A stretch of DNA of 11,355 bases from Chloroflexota bacterium (GCA_023430545.1 JAEZAF010000135.1:1-11355), one strand, 5' to 3'; counted from the first letter of the stretch, positions 1 to 7,444 are shown. The notes: generated by a model not told the origin, from the letters alone. Numbers and translations: made by a program.

Positions 1-38
1 CTTGAGTAGTGCCGCGTTTTGTGTCATAGTGGATATAC

Positions 39-97
39 AATGACCTCCGGTTCGCTTTTGTGTGGTAACTCAAGCTTGCACCGAAGGTCATTCTTTT
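39..97 (+). terminator. Possible intrinsic terminator of a plus-strand gene left of the window
   Basis: Two 13-base arms, 39-51 (AATGACCTCCGGT) and 80-92 (ACCGAAGGTCATT), pair at 12 of 13 positions (47/84 mismatch), with a 28-base loop. The right arm is followed by CTTTTT (93-97), as expected for a plus-strand Rho-independent terminator. The loop is long, and the gene it would serve lies outside the window. On the minus strand no T-run follows, so it does not look like a terminator for the LCP operon. Confidence 0.3.
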
Positions 98-119
98 TGC
101 AAATACTGCCAAACTCCAG

Positions 120-139
120 GGGCGGGATTCTTCCCGCCC
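120..139. repeat. Perfect GC-rich hairpin
   Basis: GGGCGGGA (120-127) and TCCCGCCC (132-139) are perfect inverted arms around a TTCT loop. It lies about 140 bases past the LCP stop on the minus strand. No T-run follows on either strand, so a classic terminator is unlikely; a dispersed palindromic repeat or an RNA-stabilising hairpin fits better. The rest of 1-279 holds no convincing gene. Confidence 0.5.
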
Positions 140-208
140 ATGTGCACCAACTATTGAGTCTTATTCCCCCTGACAACACACCCATCACCCCTGCAAGCCA
201 CGCAGGAG

Positions 209-283
209 GTAGGGGCAGGGCCGCATTGCTTGCAATGGCGCCCTGTCCGCTGTAACCATCGTCGGATGGGGGCGCAGCCCTAC
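209..283. repeat. Structured palindromic element overlapping the LCP stop codon
   Basis: Arms 213-221 and 240-248 pair over nine positions with one G-T wobble. Inside them, CATTG (224-228) and CAATG (233-237) pair around CTTG, separated by a 2x2 mismatch. The outer ends carry GTAGGG (209-214) and CCCTAC (278-283) in inverted orientation. The LCP stop codon (TAG on the minus strand, 282-280) lies inside the right end. The layout resembles short palindromic repeats with GTAGGGGC-type ends that I associate with Chloroflexota genomes; whether other copies exist cannot be seen here. It could also serve as a transcript-end hairpin for the left operon, but no T-run follows. Confidence 0.45.
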
Positions 284-1953
284 CGTGCAGCCATCTCTTC
301 CTGTGTAAGGACATTGAAGGTGCAGGAATTCTTCTCGTAATCTGCCCCGATGATCACTTCATATTCAGCCGTGCGGTTCGGGTCCGGCTGGACGATCACA
401 TTCTCCGGCTTGATATTCAGCGTCTTGACGATCATCGGCAGACGGCTTCCCTTGCTCTCACCGGAATAATCAATCACCATCGTCTCGGTATAGTCGGCAC
501 GGTCCGCCGCACCATATGGGATGGCGTTCAGGCTGTCCCATGCCAGACGGTCCGCCGCAACCCGATCCCAATCGGCGTTGCTGGTGCCATTGACGACACG
601 GATCAGCTTTTCGTTATCAGCAAGCTGATTCTGGGTGGGCGGGGTATAAAAGTCCGTCATTAACTGCGCCACCCGTTCCGGATGCGGCACCTGAACATTA
701 TCGCCATCCGGTGTCGTCCACGGGATCGTCTCATACGTGCGCACCAGTTTATAATTTTCGATCGTGTTCGGGTTCAGGTTGATGGCATAAGGCAGCAGAC
801 TCAGCGCGACATCAAACGGGATGTTCGTCTCGATAATCTCGGTCGCAGTCTGCCAGAGAGTTGGAAGCTGTGTCACCAGGCCGTTGTCACGGGCGCGACG
901 CCATGCCGCCCGCAGCAGAAGCTGCTGACGCCGACCACGGTCAAAATCATCACTGTTGCGGCGCGAACGCGCATACCACAGCGCTTCCTTACCGGTCAGT
1001 TCATAATAGCCAATTGGCAGGATGTATTCGCCGTCCTCATTGATCCTGGTCGCGCCTTTCGGGACTTCCGCCCCGACAAGCTGATAGTCGATAATCGGGC
1101 AGTCTACCCCCACCTCGACCGTGCCGAGCAGGTCAATTGCTTCGGTAAACCCGCTCAGATCGACCAGCGCGTAATAGTGCACGTTGATACCGAGGTTATA
1201 CAGCAGCACCTGACGCACGTAGAAGAATGCCCCCCCATCCCAGTCCATCGCATTGCCCCACGCGAAAACGGTATTCACGCGGTCCATGCGGCCATTCAGC
1301 AGATAGACATAGAGGTCACGTGGCAGGCTCAGCATCGCAACCGTGCCCGTCGTCCGGTTGATCGACACGATAATCATGGTATCGGTCCGCGCCAGTGATT
1401 CACCGGTGATCTCGTTGTCCTGCCCCAGCAGCAGGATATTCACCAGATCATTCCCCTGTCGGTCAATCGGCGCGACCGTGGTCGGGACTGCCGTGCCGTT
1501 GAACGCCATGCCATCAGCGGCGCTCTCAGCAAAGAAGATCGTCGGCAGCGCCCCCGGCTCATTGAGAGGCGGCAGCGTCGCGGTAGGTCCGGCCTGTGTA
1601 TCGCCACTAGAAGCATCAGGCGCAGCCGGAGTTACAGTAACGGCATCACCAGCACCGCCGTCAGACGTCGCTTCGGTTTCGACTTCCGGGCGAGGTGTAT
1701 TCGTGACAAATGCCTGTTCGACCGACGGCTTCTGATAGCCTGCAAGCAGAATACCGGTACCCTGTTCGGCTGAAGCAGACGGCACCAGTGCGGTCGCCGT
1801 CAGCGCATACTCACCGGAGCGCTGCGCATACAGGGACTGCTCCGACAGCACGCGCCCCACCGACTGCACAATCTGATAACCAAAATAAGCCAGTGCTGCA
1901 AGCAGAAAAAGCGGCAGCAGGCGGAACGCTAAAAAGCTGAAGAAACGTTTCAT
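280..1953 (-). CDS. LCP (LytR-CpsA-Psr) family cell-envelope protein with LytR_C domain
   Basis: This 557-residue protein belongs to the LCP family, whose members transfer lipid-linked glycopolymers to the cell wall or other envelope acceptors outside the membrane. Residues 1-10 are short and basic, followed by one membrane segment (about 11-31). Residues 40-165 form a Thr/Pro/Ala-rich stalk. The LCP core spans about 172-352 and keeps its usual motifs: R189-T-D191, SLPRD (209-213) and the Arg-rich stretch from Y327 to Q344 (RSRR, then FDRGRRQQ). These Arg and Asp residues bind the pyrophosphate of the substrate in known members. About 449-548, starting IRVVNGT, fits a LytR_C domain. It is the last gene of the left operon, 101 bases after the LysM gene. 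The stop codon sits inside a structured repeat. The family call is secure; the polymer handled is unknown. Confidence 0.93.
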   Translation of the reverse strand: MKRFFSFLAFRLLPLFLLAALAYFGYQIVQSVGRVLSEQSLYAQRSGEYALTATALVPSASAEQGTGILLAGYQKPSVEQAFVTNTPRPEVETEATSDGGAGDAVTVTPAAPDASSGDTQAGPTATLPPLNEPGALPTIFFAESAADGMAFNGTAVPTTVAPIDRQGNDLVNILLLGQDNEITGESLARTDTMIIVSINRTTGTVAMLSLPRDLYVYLLNGRMDRVNTVFAWGNAMDWDGGAFFYVRQVLLYNLGINVHYYALVDLSGFTEAIDLLGTVEVGVDCPIIDYQLVGAEVPKGATRINEDGEYILPIGYYELTGKEALWYARSRRNSDDFDRGRRQQLLLRAAWRRARDNGLVTQLPTLWQTATEIIETNIPFDVALSLLPYAINLNPNTIENYKLVRTYETIPWTTPDGDNVQVPHPERVAQLMTDFYTPPTQNQLADNEKLIRVVNGTSNADWDRVAADRLAWDSLNAIPYGAADRADYTETMVIDYSGESKGSRLPMIVKTLNIKPENVIVQPDPNRTAEYEVIIGADYEKNSCTFNVLTQEEMAAR

Positions 1954-2027
1954 CGAGGAAATTCCCGCAAGAATGCAAACGCAGATAGTGTATAGAAGGC
2001 AGGTTATTCTGTCGATGCTGCGTCATA

Positions 2028-2046
2028 CACCGTTGAGAAAACGGTG
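2028..2046. repeat. Small hairpin between the LysM and LCP genes
   Basis: CACCGTT (2028-2034) and AACGGTG (2040-2046) form a perfect 7-bp stem with a GAGAA loop, 8 bases past the LysM stop codon. No T-run follows on the minus strand (GTATGACG), so it is not a clear terminator. It may trim or stabilise the message, or lower LCP expression relative to the upstream genes. Nothing else stands out in the 101-base gap. Confidence 0.35.
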
Positions 2047-2054
2047 GTTTTGCA

Positions 2055-3371
2055 TCAGGGCCTGTCAGCCTCTGCTGAGGAACCAGGGAATGTCACCGGC
2101 ACCACGCACACACCCGTCAGCGGGATCTGTGAGCGCAGATTGTACACCACCAGCCTCAGCCAGTAGTCACCGGCCTCGAAATCACTCGTATCAATCTCCG
2201 CCAGCGCCGCCTGCTCCAGAGGCTGACGGATTCGCGTCAAAAACTGATACTGGTTGGACTCAGCACTGCGGATTTCGATCTTTGCATACCAGAAATTCAC
2301 CGCATCCGCACTGCCTTCTAACGAAACGACGCCTTCCAGCACATCACCCGGTTCCAGACCGTCAAAGAACGCGGCATTCGGGTTCACACATCCGATCAGC
2401 GCTTCACGCTCCGGCGGACGGGTGCTTCGCGGCATTTCCGGCAGATAAACGCCGTCCCCTGCCAGCAGATCTGCTGTGCTTTCTGTCCGGCAGTTAGCGT
2501 TCAGCAGTGCCTCGACTGGTGTATCCACCGCTGTGCCCAGCAGCTCGAAACTTTCCCCGAAGCGTGCCGTATACAGCACCCATCCCTCTGGAAGCGCACA
2601 CGGCCTGACCGCTTCCATCGTTGGCAGCGGTGGCACAGTCGCATCATCTGTCGGTACGGTCGTCGGAGCATCGGTCAGCGTTGGACTCCGGGTGGCCGAA
2701 GGCGACGCTGTATCGGTTGGAGATACGGTATCAGTTGCTGTGGCGGTATAGGTCGCTGTCGCAGATGGTGTATCGGTCGCGGTCTCTGTGGGAGTGTCGG
2801 TCTCCGTCGGGATATCGGTTGATGTTAAGGTCGGCCTCGGTGTCCGGCTTAAGGTCGCCGTAGCCGTCTCTGTTGGGATTTCAGGTGTATCGGTCAGGGT
2901 ATCCGACGGTGACGGAGTCGGCGTTACACTAGGCTGGACCGGTCGCGGTGTTGGTGATTTTGTCCTCGTTGCAGGGACATTCGTCGCCGTCGCGGTCACC
3001 GTCGCCATCGAACGCGGTGTCCGGGCAGTTGAATCAGCGTCACCATTACCGCTTTCAGTTTCTGTGACGTCAGGCAGGTTGGCGATCACCTCAGTGATTT
3101 CATGTGTGACTGTGAACGTCGGTGACGGCCTTTGCGCCTGCGTCTCAGTTGCCGCCTCAGTCGGCGGCTCAGTCTCCGGCTGCGTGACCGAGATCGTCTC
3201 CTGAAGCTGAATCACCGCTGTCGTCGCGCTCGCGGCGGTACTCGTGTTATCACCGCGTGACCACAGGGACAGCAGAATACCGAAGACCGCAGCAAAGACC
3301 AGCACGGCCAGCGCGACAAGCGCCACGACGAACTCGCCGCCAAAATCTCGCTGCTGAGGACGCTGGGACAT
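2055..3371 (-). CDS. Membrane-anchored LysM protein with long Thr/Pro-rich stalk
   Basis: The 438-residue product has a cytoplasmic head (1-13), one membrane segment (about 14-36) and a stalk (about 40-255) made almost wholly of Thr, Pro, Ser, Ala, Asp and Glu, with phrases such as TATATDT and TPTPSPSD. A LysM-like domain follows at about 263-310 (GWVLYTARFGESFELL, then VEALLNANC and GVYLPEMP); LysM domains bind N-acetylglucosamine in peptidoglycan. Residues 325-430 look like a beta-rich domain (FDGLEPGDVLEGVVSLEGSA, then DYWLRLVVYN) that I cannot name. Cys258/Cys294 and Cys328/Cys422 could form disulfides outside the cell. Its start lies 3 bases after the stop of the kinase-like gene, so the two are very probably co-transcribed and translationally coupled. 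It likely tethers the membrane to the wall, but a catalytic role is not visible. Confidence 0.85.
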   Translation of the reverse strand: MSQRPQQRDFGGEFVVALVALAVLVFAAVFGILLSLWSRGDNTSTAASATTAVIQLQETISVTQPETEPPTEAATETQAQRPSPTFTVTHEITEVIANLPDVTETESGNGDADSTARTPRSMATVTATATNVPATRTKSPTPRPVQPSVTPTPSPSDTLTDTPEIPTETATATLSRTPRPTLTSTDIPTETDTPTETATDTPSATATYTATATDTVSPTDTASPSATRSPTLTDAPTTVPTDDATVPPLPTMEAVRPCALPEGWVLYTARFGESFELLGTAVDTPVEALLNANCRTESTADLLAGDGVYLPEMPRSTRPPEREALIGCVNPNAAFFDGLEPGDVLEGVVSLEGSADAVNFWYAKIEIRSAESNQYQFLTRIRQPLEQAALAEIDTSDFEAGDYWLRLVVYNLRSQIPLTGVCVVPVTFPGSSAEADRP

Positions 3372-3374
3372 AGA

Positions 3375-6300
3375 CTAGGAAGCCACCCGGTTCGATGCGT
3401 TAACGCCGTTAAACGGCAGTGCAAAGTGGAAGATCGTACCACGATTGGGATACGTTTCCATCCACATCGCCCCGCCGTGCGCCTCGACCAGCGCCTTCGC
3501 CACCGCCATTCCGACGCCAGTATCGCCCAGCCCCTGAATCAGCGGATTCGAGGCCTTATATTTACGGGCAAAAACGCGTTCTTCATCCTGCGGCAGGATT
3601 CCTCCACCCCGGTCGGCAATCGAGACCACAAGGCTGTTGACCGCCGTACCATTCGAAGTCGGAAGCTGAATCTGATCCTGAAGGGCGCGAATCGTGATCT
3701 GGGTATCCGGAGGTGAGACGTTATAGGCATTGGTCAGCAGTTGACCGATGATCTGATTGAACGAGTCACGGTCGGCATACAGCATCGGCATACTGGCATC
3801 CAGTTCGAGGTTCACCGTCAGCCCTTTGGCGCGGAACTGCGTCGATGTGTTGGTGATAACATCCTCAATCGCGCTGACAACATCGACCGGCACCGATAAC
3901 AGCGTAAACTGCCCGGTATCCAGCGCCGTAATGCGGATCAGGTCTTCGAGCATCACCGTCAGGCGATTGACATTGGACGCCACACGTTGCAGGAACTGAC
4001 GCTGCATCTCACCGAGGATACCCGCCGACTCCTGAAGCAGCAGTTCGACATATCCCGAAATCGAGGTCATCGGCGTGCGCAGTTCCTGCACCAGGCTCAT
4101 CACCACTTCGGCATTTTCCGGTGAATAGCTGTCAGCCGCGCTTCCCACCGACGCCGGTGACGGGATCTGGACCGGTGTCGCCTGTGCCTGTGAAAGCTGC
4201 TGACGAAGTTCGGCAAGCTGTGCCTGTGCTTCGTTCAATGCACGTTCAAGCTGTCCGCGCTGTTCCGTCAGATCCGCAACCGAGGCCCGCAGCGCATTGC
4301 TTCCCTGATCGCTGGCCTGCTGTGCGCGGGTCGCATCACCTTCGATATACGCCAGCAGCCGCTCGCGGTCACTGTTCGCCCAATGCAGATCCGCCACCGC
4401 CTGATCGCGTTCATTCATCAGTTCGCTGACATGGTCGGAGAGGCGCTGGATCTGGCGGTGCAGCTTCGCTTCCTGCTGACCACGCTCATTCAGCTCTTCC
4501 TGAAGTTCGGCTTCCTTCGCAACCAGTCGTGCGCGGTGCTGCCGGGTGATATCCAGCTTCGCCGCCATCTCATGATTTTCACTGCGCAGTTGATCCCGCT
4601 GGATAATCGCTGCATCACGGTCCGCCGCGAGGTTCTTGATCTGTTCCTGCAAGGTGCGGATCAGCTTCTCGCGCTCTTTTTCCTGTGTGATGCGTTCCTC
4701 AAGCTGCTGACGTTCACTCAACAGCATATTACGTTCAGCGAGCAGCGCCTCGTTGCGTGTGCGCAGCAGTGACCGGTCCTCATACAGCTTACCGATCAGA
4801 TACGACAGGCTCGATGCATTGGCATCAATCCCCAACTGCCCCATCTGGATCTGAAGGTCATCGAGGCGGGAGCTAAGCTGGTCGCGCTCATACTGGAGAC
4901 GCGCCTTTTCATCGCTCATGCGCTCGACCACTTCCTGAAGCGATTCCGGCAGGAGTGTGCCTTCACTGCGCCGCAGATCATCAAGCTGCGACTGCAAATG
5001 CTCACGCTCCGCCATCAGATCATCACGTTCACGGCGCAGCGCTTCGATCACACCACTGATAGCGGCGTTATCATCACTGGCGACAGCATCCATCAGTGCG
5101 GCTTCAGCTTCCTGAAGGCGGTTCGCCAACTGGTCACGCTCACTCCGCAGATGTTCCTGATCCACGCTGATGGCCGTAATCTGCTGCGAGAAGCTCAGAC
5201 CGTCTTCGGTGTCCCCAAGCGCGGCGGCGATCTTGTTACGCTGCTGCTCCAACTGCGTCTTGAGATCGTTGACCTGCTGGCTCAGCTCCATGATCTGGTC
5301 ACGCGCCGCCTGAAGGTTCTCCTGAAGCACGCTCTGCTGTCCGGTGCCCACCAGATCAGCCATCGGCGTCGATGATGCGCGTTCGACCACCGCCTGAATC
5401 GCGTGTTCTTCCGCCAGCCGCACCGAATCATCAGCCTTAAAGCTAAGGGACAGCAGCCCGGCGCAAATCAGCGCAACCCCCTTGAGGATCTCCTGTTCCT
5501 GATGGCTCAGTGTCCGTTGGCTGTACGGCAGCGCAATCAGCAGCACTCCCATCAGTGCCTGATCGTGCACCATCGGCTGATAGTACACCGGCCCGATCTG
5601 GTTAATGCCGAGTCGCGCATAAAGATCGCTCAGTTCCTCGATATGATCCGACGGACGCAGTTCAGCCTGCGCCCGGTGATCAATCGCCTCAACCAGCGTC
5701 GGCTGAAGGTCAAAATTGATGGAAATGGCTTCGTTGGTGCGCCGCATCGAACGGTCATAGACCGTCATCACGTCGGCATAATTGGCATCACTCACCTTGA
5801 TCACCGCGCCGACTTCCGCCCGCAGCACATCCAGCGTGACTTTCACAATCTGCAGCGGGATGGCTTTAGGCGCAGCATCTTCCAGAATCAGGCCAAGCAC
5901 CCGCAGAAGCTGTACGGATTCGCGTTCTATAGGCATTGCACCACCATGAGCATGGGACGAGGATTCAATGTGTTCTCCTGCATGAAACGAGGTCACGGGG
6001 ACTCGTTCTTCGTGTGTGTGTCCATTTGAAGGACCGACACCCTTACCGCCGTTAGCGAGTCCGGCTGCTGCCGCCATCACCGTAGGCGTGGGCGGCTTGT
6101 GCACCGCGACCGGAAAACTGTAGGCAACATCGCGGGTAGCCACCGGCACAGGGGCAGGCTGACGTCGATTCGCCCGATGCACGATCAGGATGTTGAGGAT
6201 CAGCGCCGCGATCATGCTCAGCCGGAAGATTGGCGGATAATCACCACCCGCCGCTTCAGGTGAAGGCGCGAAAAGGGTCAAGCCGCTGCCCACCGTCAGC

Positions 6301-6860
6301 ACAAGAAAGCAGATCGCCTTCAGCGGCGCATCCACCACCGAACGCAGGAACGCCATCGCCATCACCGCCGCCAGCAGTGTCAGGGAAAAGAAGGCCGCCA
6401 TGTAGGCACGTTCAAACGGGCTGGCATTAAAACTCTGTTCGACAGCCACGCCAGACCAGCGCACCGCCGTGTAGATGTAAGTGATATTGGCCGTAATCAT
6501 CGCCAGCGCCAGCAGCGTGGACGGCAGATTCCCCCACCGCTCCGATCCCGGCGTGATCAGCGCCCAGATCAGGATGACGACGATTAGCAGGCTGACAGCC
6601 CGTTCCAGCGGCGGCAGGATCATCCGCGCTTCCAGCGACAGCACCAGCGCGATCAGCATTCCACCCAGCACCATCCCCCAGATCACGACAATGCCCAGCA
6701 TCGCCGTGCTCAGACGTCGCACATCCGGCGCGTTATCGTTAAGGTTGAGTGTGATGCGCTGTCGCCAACTGATCACCAGTGCGATCAGGCTCAGACCGGT
6801 CACAAGGAAGTAGTAAAGCAGATCACCCGGTGGACGTGAAAAGAAGGTCAAAAAGTCCAT
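3375..6860 (-). CDS. 7-TM, GAF and coiled-coil histidine-kinase-like protein lacking the H-box His
   Basis: The 1161 residues divide into: seven membrane segments (about 13-31, 52-76, 87-104, 112-131, 150-172, 180-198, 211-228); a Pro/Ala/His-containing linker to about 310; a GAF-like domain (about 314-476); a coiled coil (about 508-892) with repeated units; a dimerisation helix pair (about 918-985); and a HATPase domain (about 1010-1150). The ATP site looks kept: N-box N1044, G1 box D1083-R-GGG, G2 box GDTGVGMAVAK (1112-1122). In the H-box, however, the expected HELRTP reads QELRTP, with codon 925 = CAG (plus-strand 4086-4088). Without the His, normal autophosphorylation is not expected. It may be a signalling scaffold, a pseudokinase acting through its ATPase domain, or partner to another kinase. 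No response regulator lies nearby. It is first in an operon with LysM and LCP genes, suggesting envelope signalling. The start at 6860 has only a weak ribosome binding site. Confidence 0.88.
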   Translation of the reverse strand: MDFLTFFSRPPGDLLYYFLVTGLSLIALVISWRQRITLNLNDNAPDVRRLSTAMLGIVVIWGMVLGGMLIALVLSLEARMILPPLERAVSLLIVVILIWALITPGSERWGNLPSTLLALAMITANITYIYTAVRWSGVAVEQSFNASPFERAYMAAFFSLTLLAAVMAMAFLRSVVDAPLKAICFLVLTVGSGLTLFAPSPEAAGGDYPPIFRLSMIAALILNILIVHRANRRQPAPVPVATRDVAYSFPVAVHKPPTPTVMAAAAGLANGGKGVGPSNGHTHEERVPVTSFHAGEHIESSSHAHGGAMPIERESVQLLRVLGLILEDAAPKAIPLQIVKVTLDVLRAEVGAVIKVSDANYADVMTVYDRSMRRTNEAISINFDLQPTLVEAIDHRAQAELRPSDHIEELSDLYARLGINQIGPVYYQPMVHDQALMGVLLIALPYSQRTLSHQEQEILKGVALICAGLLSLSFKADDSVRLAEEHAIQAVVERASSTPMADLVGTGQQSVLQENLQAARDQIMELSQQVNDLKTQLEQQRNKIAAALGDTEDGLSFSQQITAISVDQEHLRSERDQLANRLQEAEAALMDAVASDDNAAISGVIEALRRERDDLMAEREHLQSQLDDLRRSEGTLLPESLQEVVERMSDEKARLQYERDQLSSRLDDLQIQMGQLGIDANASSLSYLIGKLYEDRSLLRTRNEALLAERNMLLSERQQLEERITQEKEREKLIRTLQEQIKNLAADRDAAIIQRDQLRSENHEMAAKLDITRQHRARLVAKEAELQEELNERGQQEAKLHRQIQRLSDHVSELMNERDQAVADLHWANSDRERLLAYIEGDATRAQQASDQGSNALRASVADLTEQRGQLERALNEAQAQLAELRQQLSQAQATPVQIPSPASVGSAADSYSPENAEVVMSLVQELRTPMTSISGYVELLLQESAGILGEMQRQFLQRVASNVNRLTVMLEDLIRITALDTGQFTLLSVPVDVVSAIEDVITNTSTQFRAKGLTVNLELDASMPMLYADRDSFNQIIGQLLTNAYNVSPPDTQITIRALQDQIQLPTSNGTAVNSLVVSIADRGGGILPQDEERVFARKYKASNPLIQGLGDTGVGMAVAKALVEAHGGAMWMETYPNRGTIFHFALPFNGVNASNRVAS

Positions 6861-6896
6861 AGCTGGCAGGCCTGTGCACCATTTCCCGAAGCAGCC

Positions 6897-6911
6897 GGGG
6901 GATTTTCCCCC
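6897..6911. repeat. G/C-run hairpin in the leader of the left operon
   Basis: GGGGGA (6897-6902) and TCCCCC (6906-6911) form a perfect 6-bp stem with a TTT loop, 36 bases upstream of the kinase-like gene start. It would fall in the 5' leader if transcription starts near the AT-rich palindrome at 6938-6949. A role in translation or attenuation is possible but not shown. Confidence 0.3.
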
Positions 6912-6937
6912 TTACGTCAGGATGAACTGAACGATCC

Positions 6938-6949
6938 GTTATATATAAC
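6938..6949 (-). promoter_or_regulatory. AT-rich palindrome, possible promoter core of the left operon
   Basis: GTTATATATAAC is a perfect 12-bp palindrome in otherwise GC-rich DNA, 78 bases upstream of the kinase-like gene. On the minus strand it holds TATAAC (6943-6938), a fair -10 hexamer; the palindrome gives the same hexamer on the plus strand (6944-6949). No good -35 box is seen at 16-18 bases on the minus strand. Two further palindromic sites lie just upstream: CTCGCGAG (6971-6978) and CTTCC-GTAT-GGAAG (6987-7000). They could be operator sites, but this is a guess. Confidence 0.35.
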
Positions 6950-7045
6950 ATACAACCCACCCGGCTGGATCTCGCGAGTGGTTTAACTTCCGTATGGAAG
7001 ACGTTTATGTCACCTTCCAGTATAACACGCTCCAGCCTCATAATG

Positions 7046-7234
7046 ATTTCATTCGCGTTTACCCTGCATTAGAGAAAGGTTTTGATCAGCAGCCTGATGT
7101 ATCACCAGCCTGCACGCCGTCACCACACAAACACATCACATCCAGCGCATACCCACACCGCACCATACCATCACCGTAGAGTCGTGCTTGTACACGTCCA
7201 GGATAACCACTTTCCCATATCTGACACATTCGCA
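7046..7234. other. Gene-free stretch, C/A-rich in part
   Basis: Nothing convincing is coded here on either strand. About 7100-7175 is strikingly C/A-rich on the plus strand (runs such as CACCACACAAACACATCACA), which gives low-complexity His/Pro/Thr readings rather than a protein. It belongs to the 614-bp gap between the left operon and the Nudix gene. Confidence 0.5.
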
Positions 7235-7253
7235 GGGACAGGCACACTGTCCC
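7235..7253. repeat. Perfect 7-bp hairpin GGGACAG/CTGTCCC
   Basis: GGGACAG (7235-7241) and CTGTCCC (7247-7253) pair perfectly around GCACA. It is the first of several hairpins upstream of the Nudix gene. Its GGACAGG core also appears on the minus strand in the structured element at 209-283, so the two may belong to related dispersed repeats. Confidence 0.4.
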
Positions 7254-7280
7254 ACCCACCTGACATGATCTTGCTTTTCT

Positions 7281-7320
7281 CCCCTTCTCCACCTTGTAGA
7301 AGGGGCTGGGGGATGGGGTT
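7281..7320. repeat. CCCCTTCT...AGAAGGGG dispersed-repeat-like hairpin
   Basis: CCCCTTCT (7281-7288) and AGAAGGGG (7298-7305) pair perfectly over 8 bp with a 9-base loop, followed by a G-rich tail CTGGGGGATGGGG (7306-7318). The combination of a CCCCTTCTCC-type hairpin and a GGGGGATGGGG tail matches a repeat type I recall as common in intergenic DNA of Chloroflexota and some other phyla. Copy number in this genome cannot be seen from one window. No T-run follows, so it is not an obvious terminator. Confidence 0.5.
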
Positions 7321-7342
7321 TCTATATCGAGGATAGAGGGAC

Positions 7343-7395
7343 GCAGCGTGCCATCCCGCCTATGCTCGACGCTGCATCCCCTGCACACCTGTGCA
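7343..7395. repeat. Two further hairpins before the Nudix promoter
   Basis: GCAGCGT (7343-7349) pairs with ACGCTGC (7369-7375) across a 19-base loop. Right after it, TGCACA (7382-7387) pairs with TGTGCA (7390-7395) across CC. Both lie upstream of the likely Nudix promoter, so they are not in its leader. Confidence 0.35.
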
Positions 7396-7415
7396 TCTTT
7401 CACTCCGTTAATGGG

Positions 7416-7444
7416 TTGACGACGCGCGATCAACGCTTTAGACT
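7416..7444 (+). promoter_or_regulatory. Sigma-70-like promoter of the Nudix/serine hydrolase pair
   Basis: TTGACG (7416-7421, 5 of 6 to consensus) and TAGACT (7439-7444, 4 of 6) are 17 bases apart, the ideal spacing. Transcription would start near 7451, giving a leader of about 25 bases before the Nudix start at 7475. Sequence match only. Confidence 0.5.

Noticed and set aside
19..255. Plus-strand 78-residue open frame in the left gap
   Set aside because: It runs through the hairpins at 39-92, 120-139 and 213-248, has no ribosome binding site and has a composition unlike a protein.
682..1398. Plus-strand 238-residue open frame opposite the LCP gene
   Set aside because: It is antisense to a conserved LCP core with all its motifs and shows no domain of its own.
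2476..3204. Long plus-strand Val/Ser-rich open frames opposite the LysM gene
   Set aside because: They are the antisense reading of the Thr/Pro-repeat stalk; repetitive codons keep the opposite frames open by chance.
4998..6029. Plus-strand open frames opposite the kinase-like gene
   Set aside because: They are shadows of the GAF and coiled-coil coding sequence, with no start signals or recognisable domains.
6994..7179. Plus-strand 61-residue open frame
   Set aside because: Its second half is a translation of C/A-rich low-complexity DNA; no clear ribosome binding site or promoter.
7235..7395. CRISPR array
   Set aside because: The hairpins differ in sequence and spacing; there are no regular direct repeats with spacers and no cas gene.
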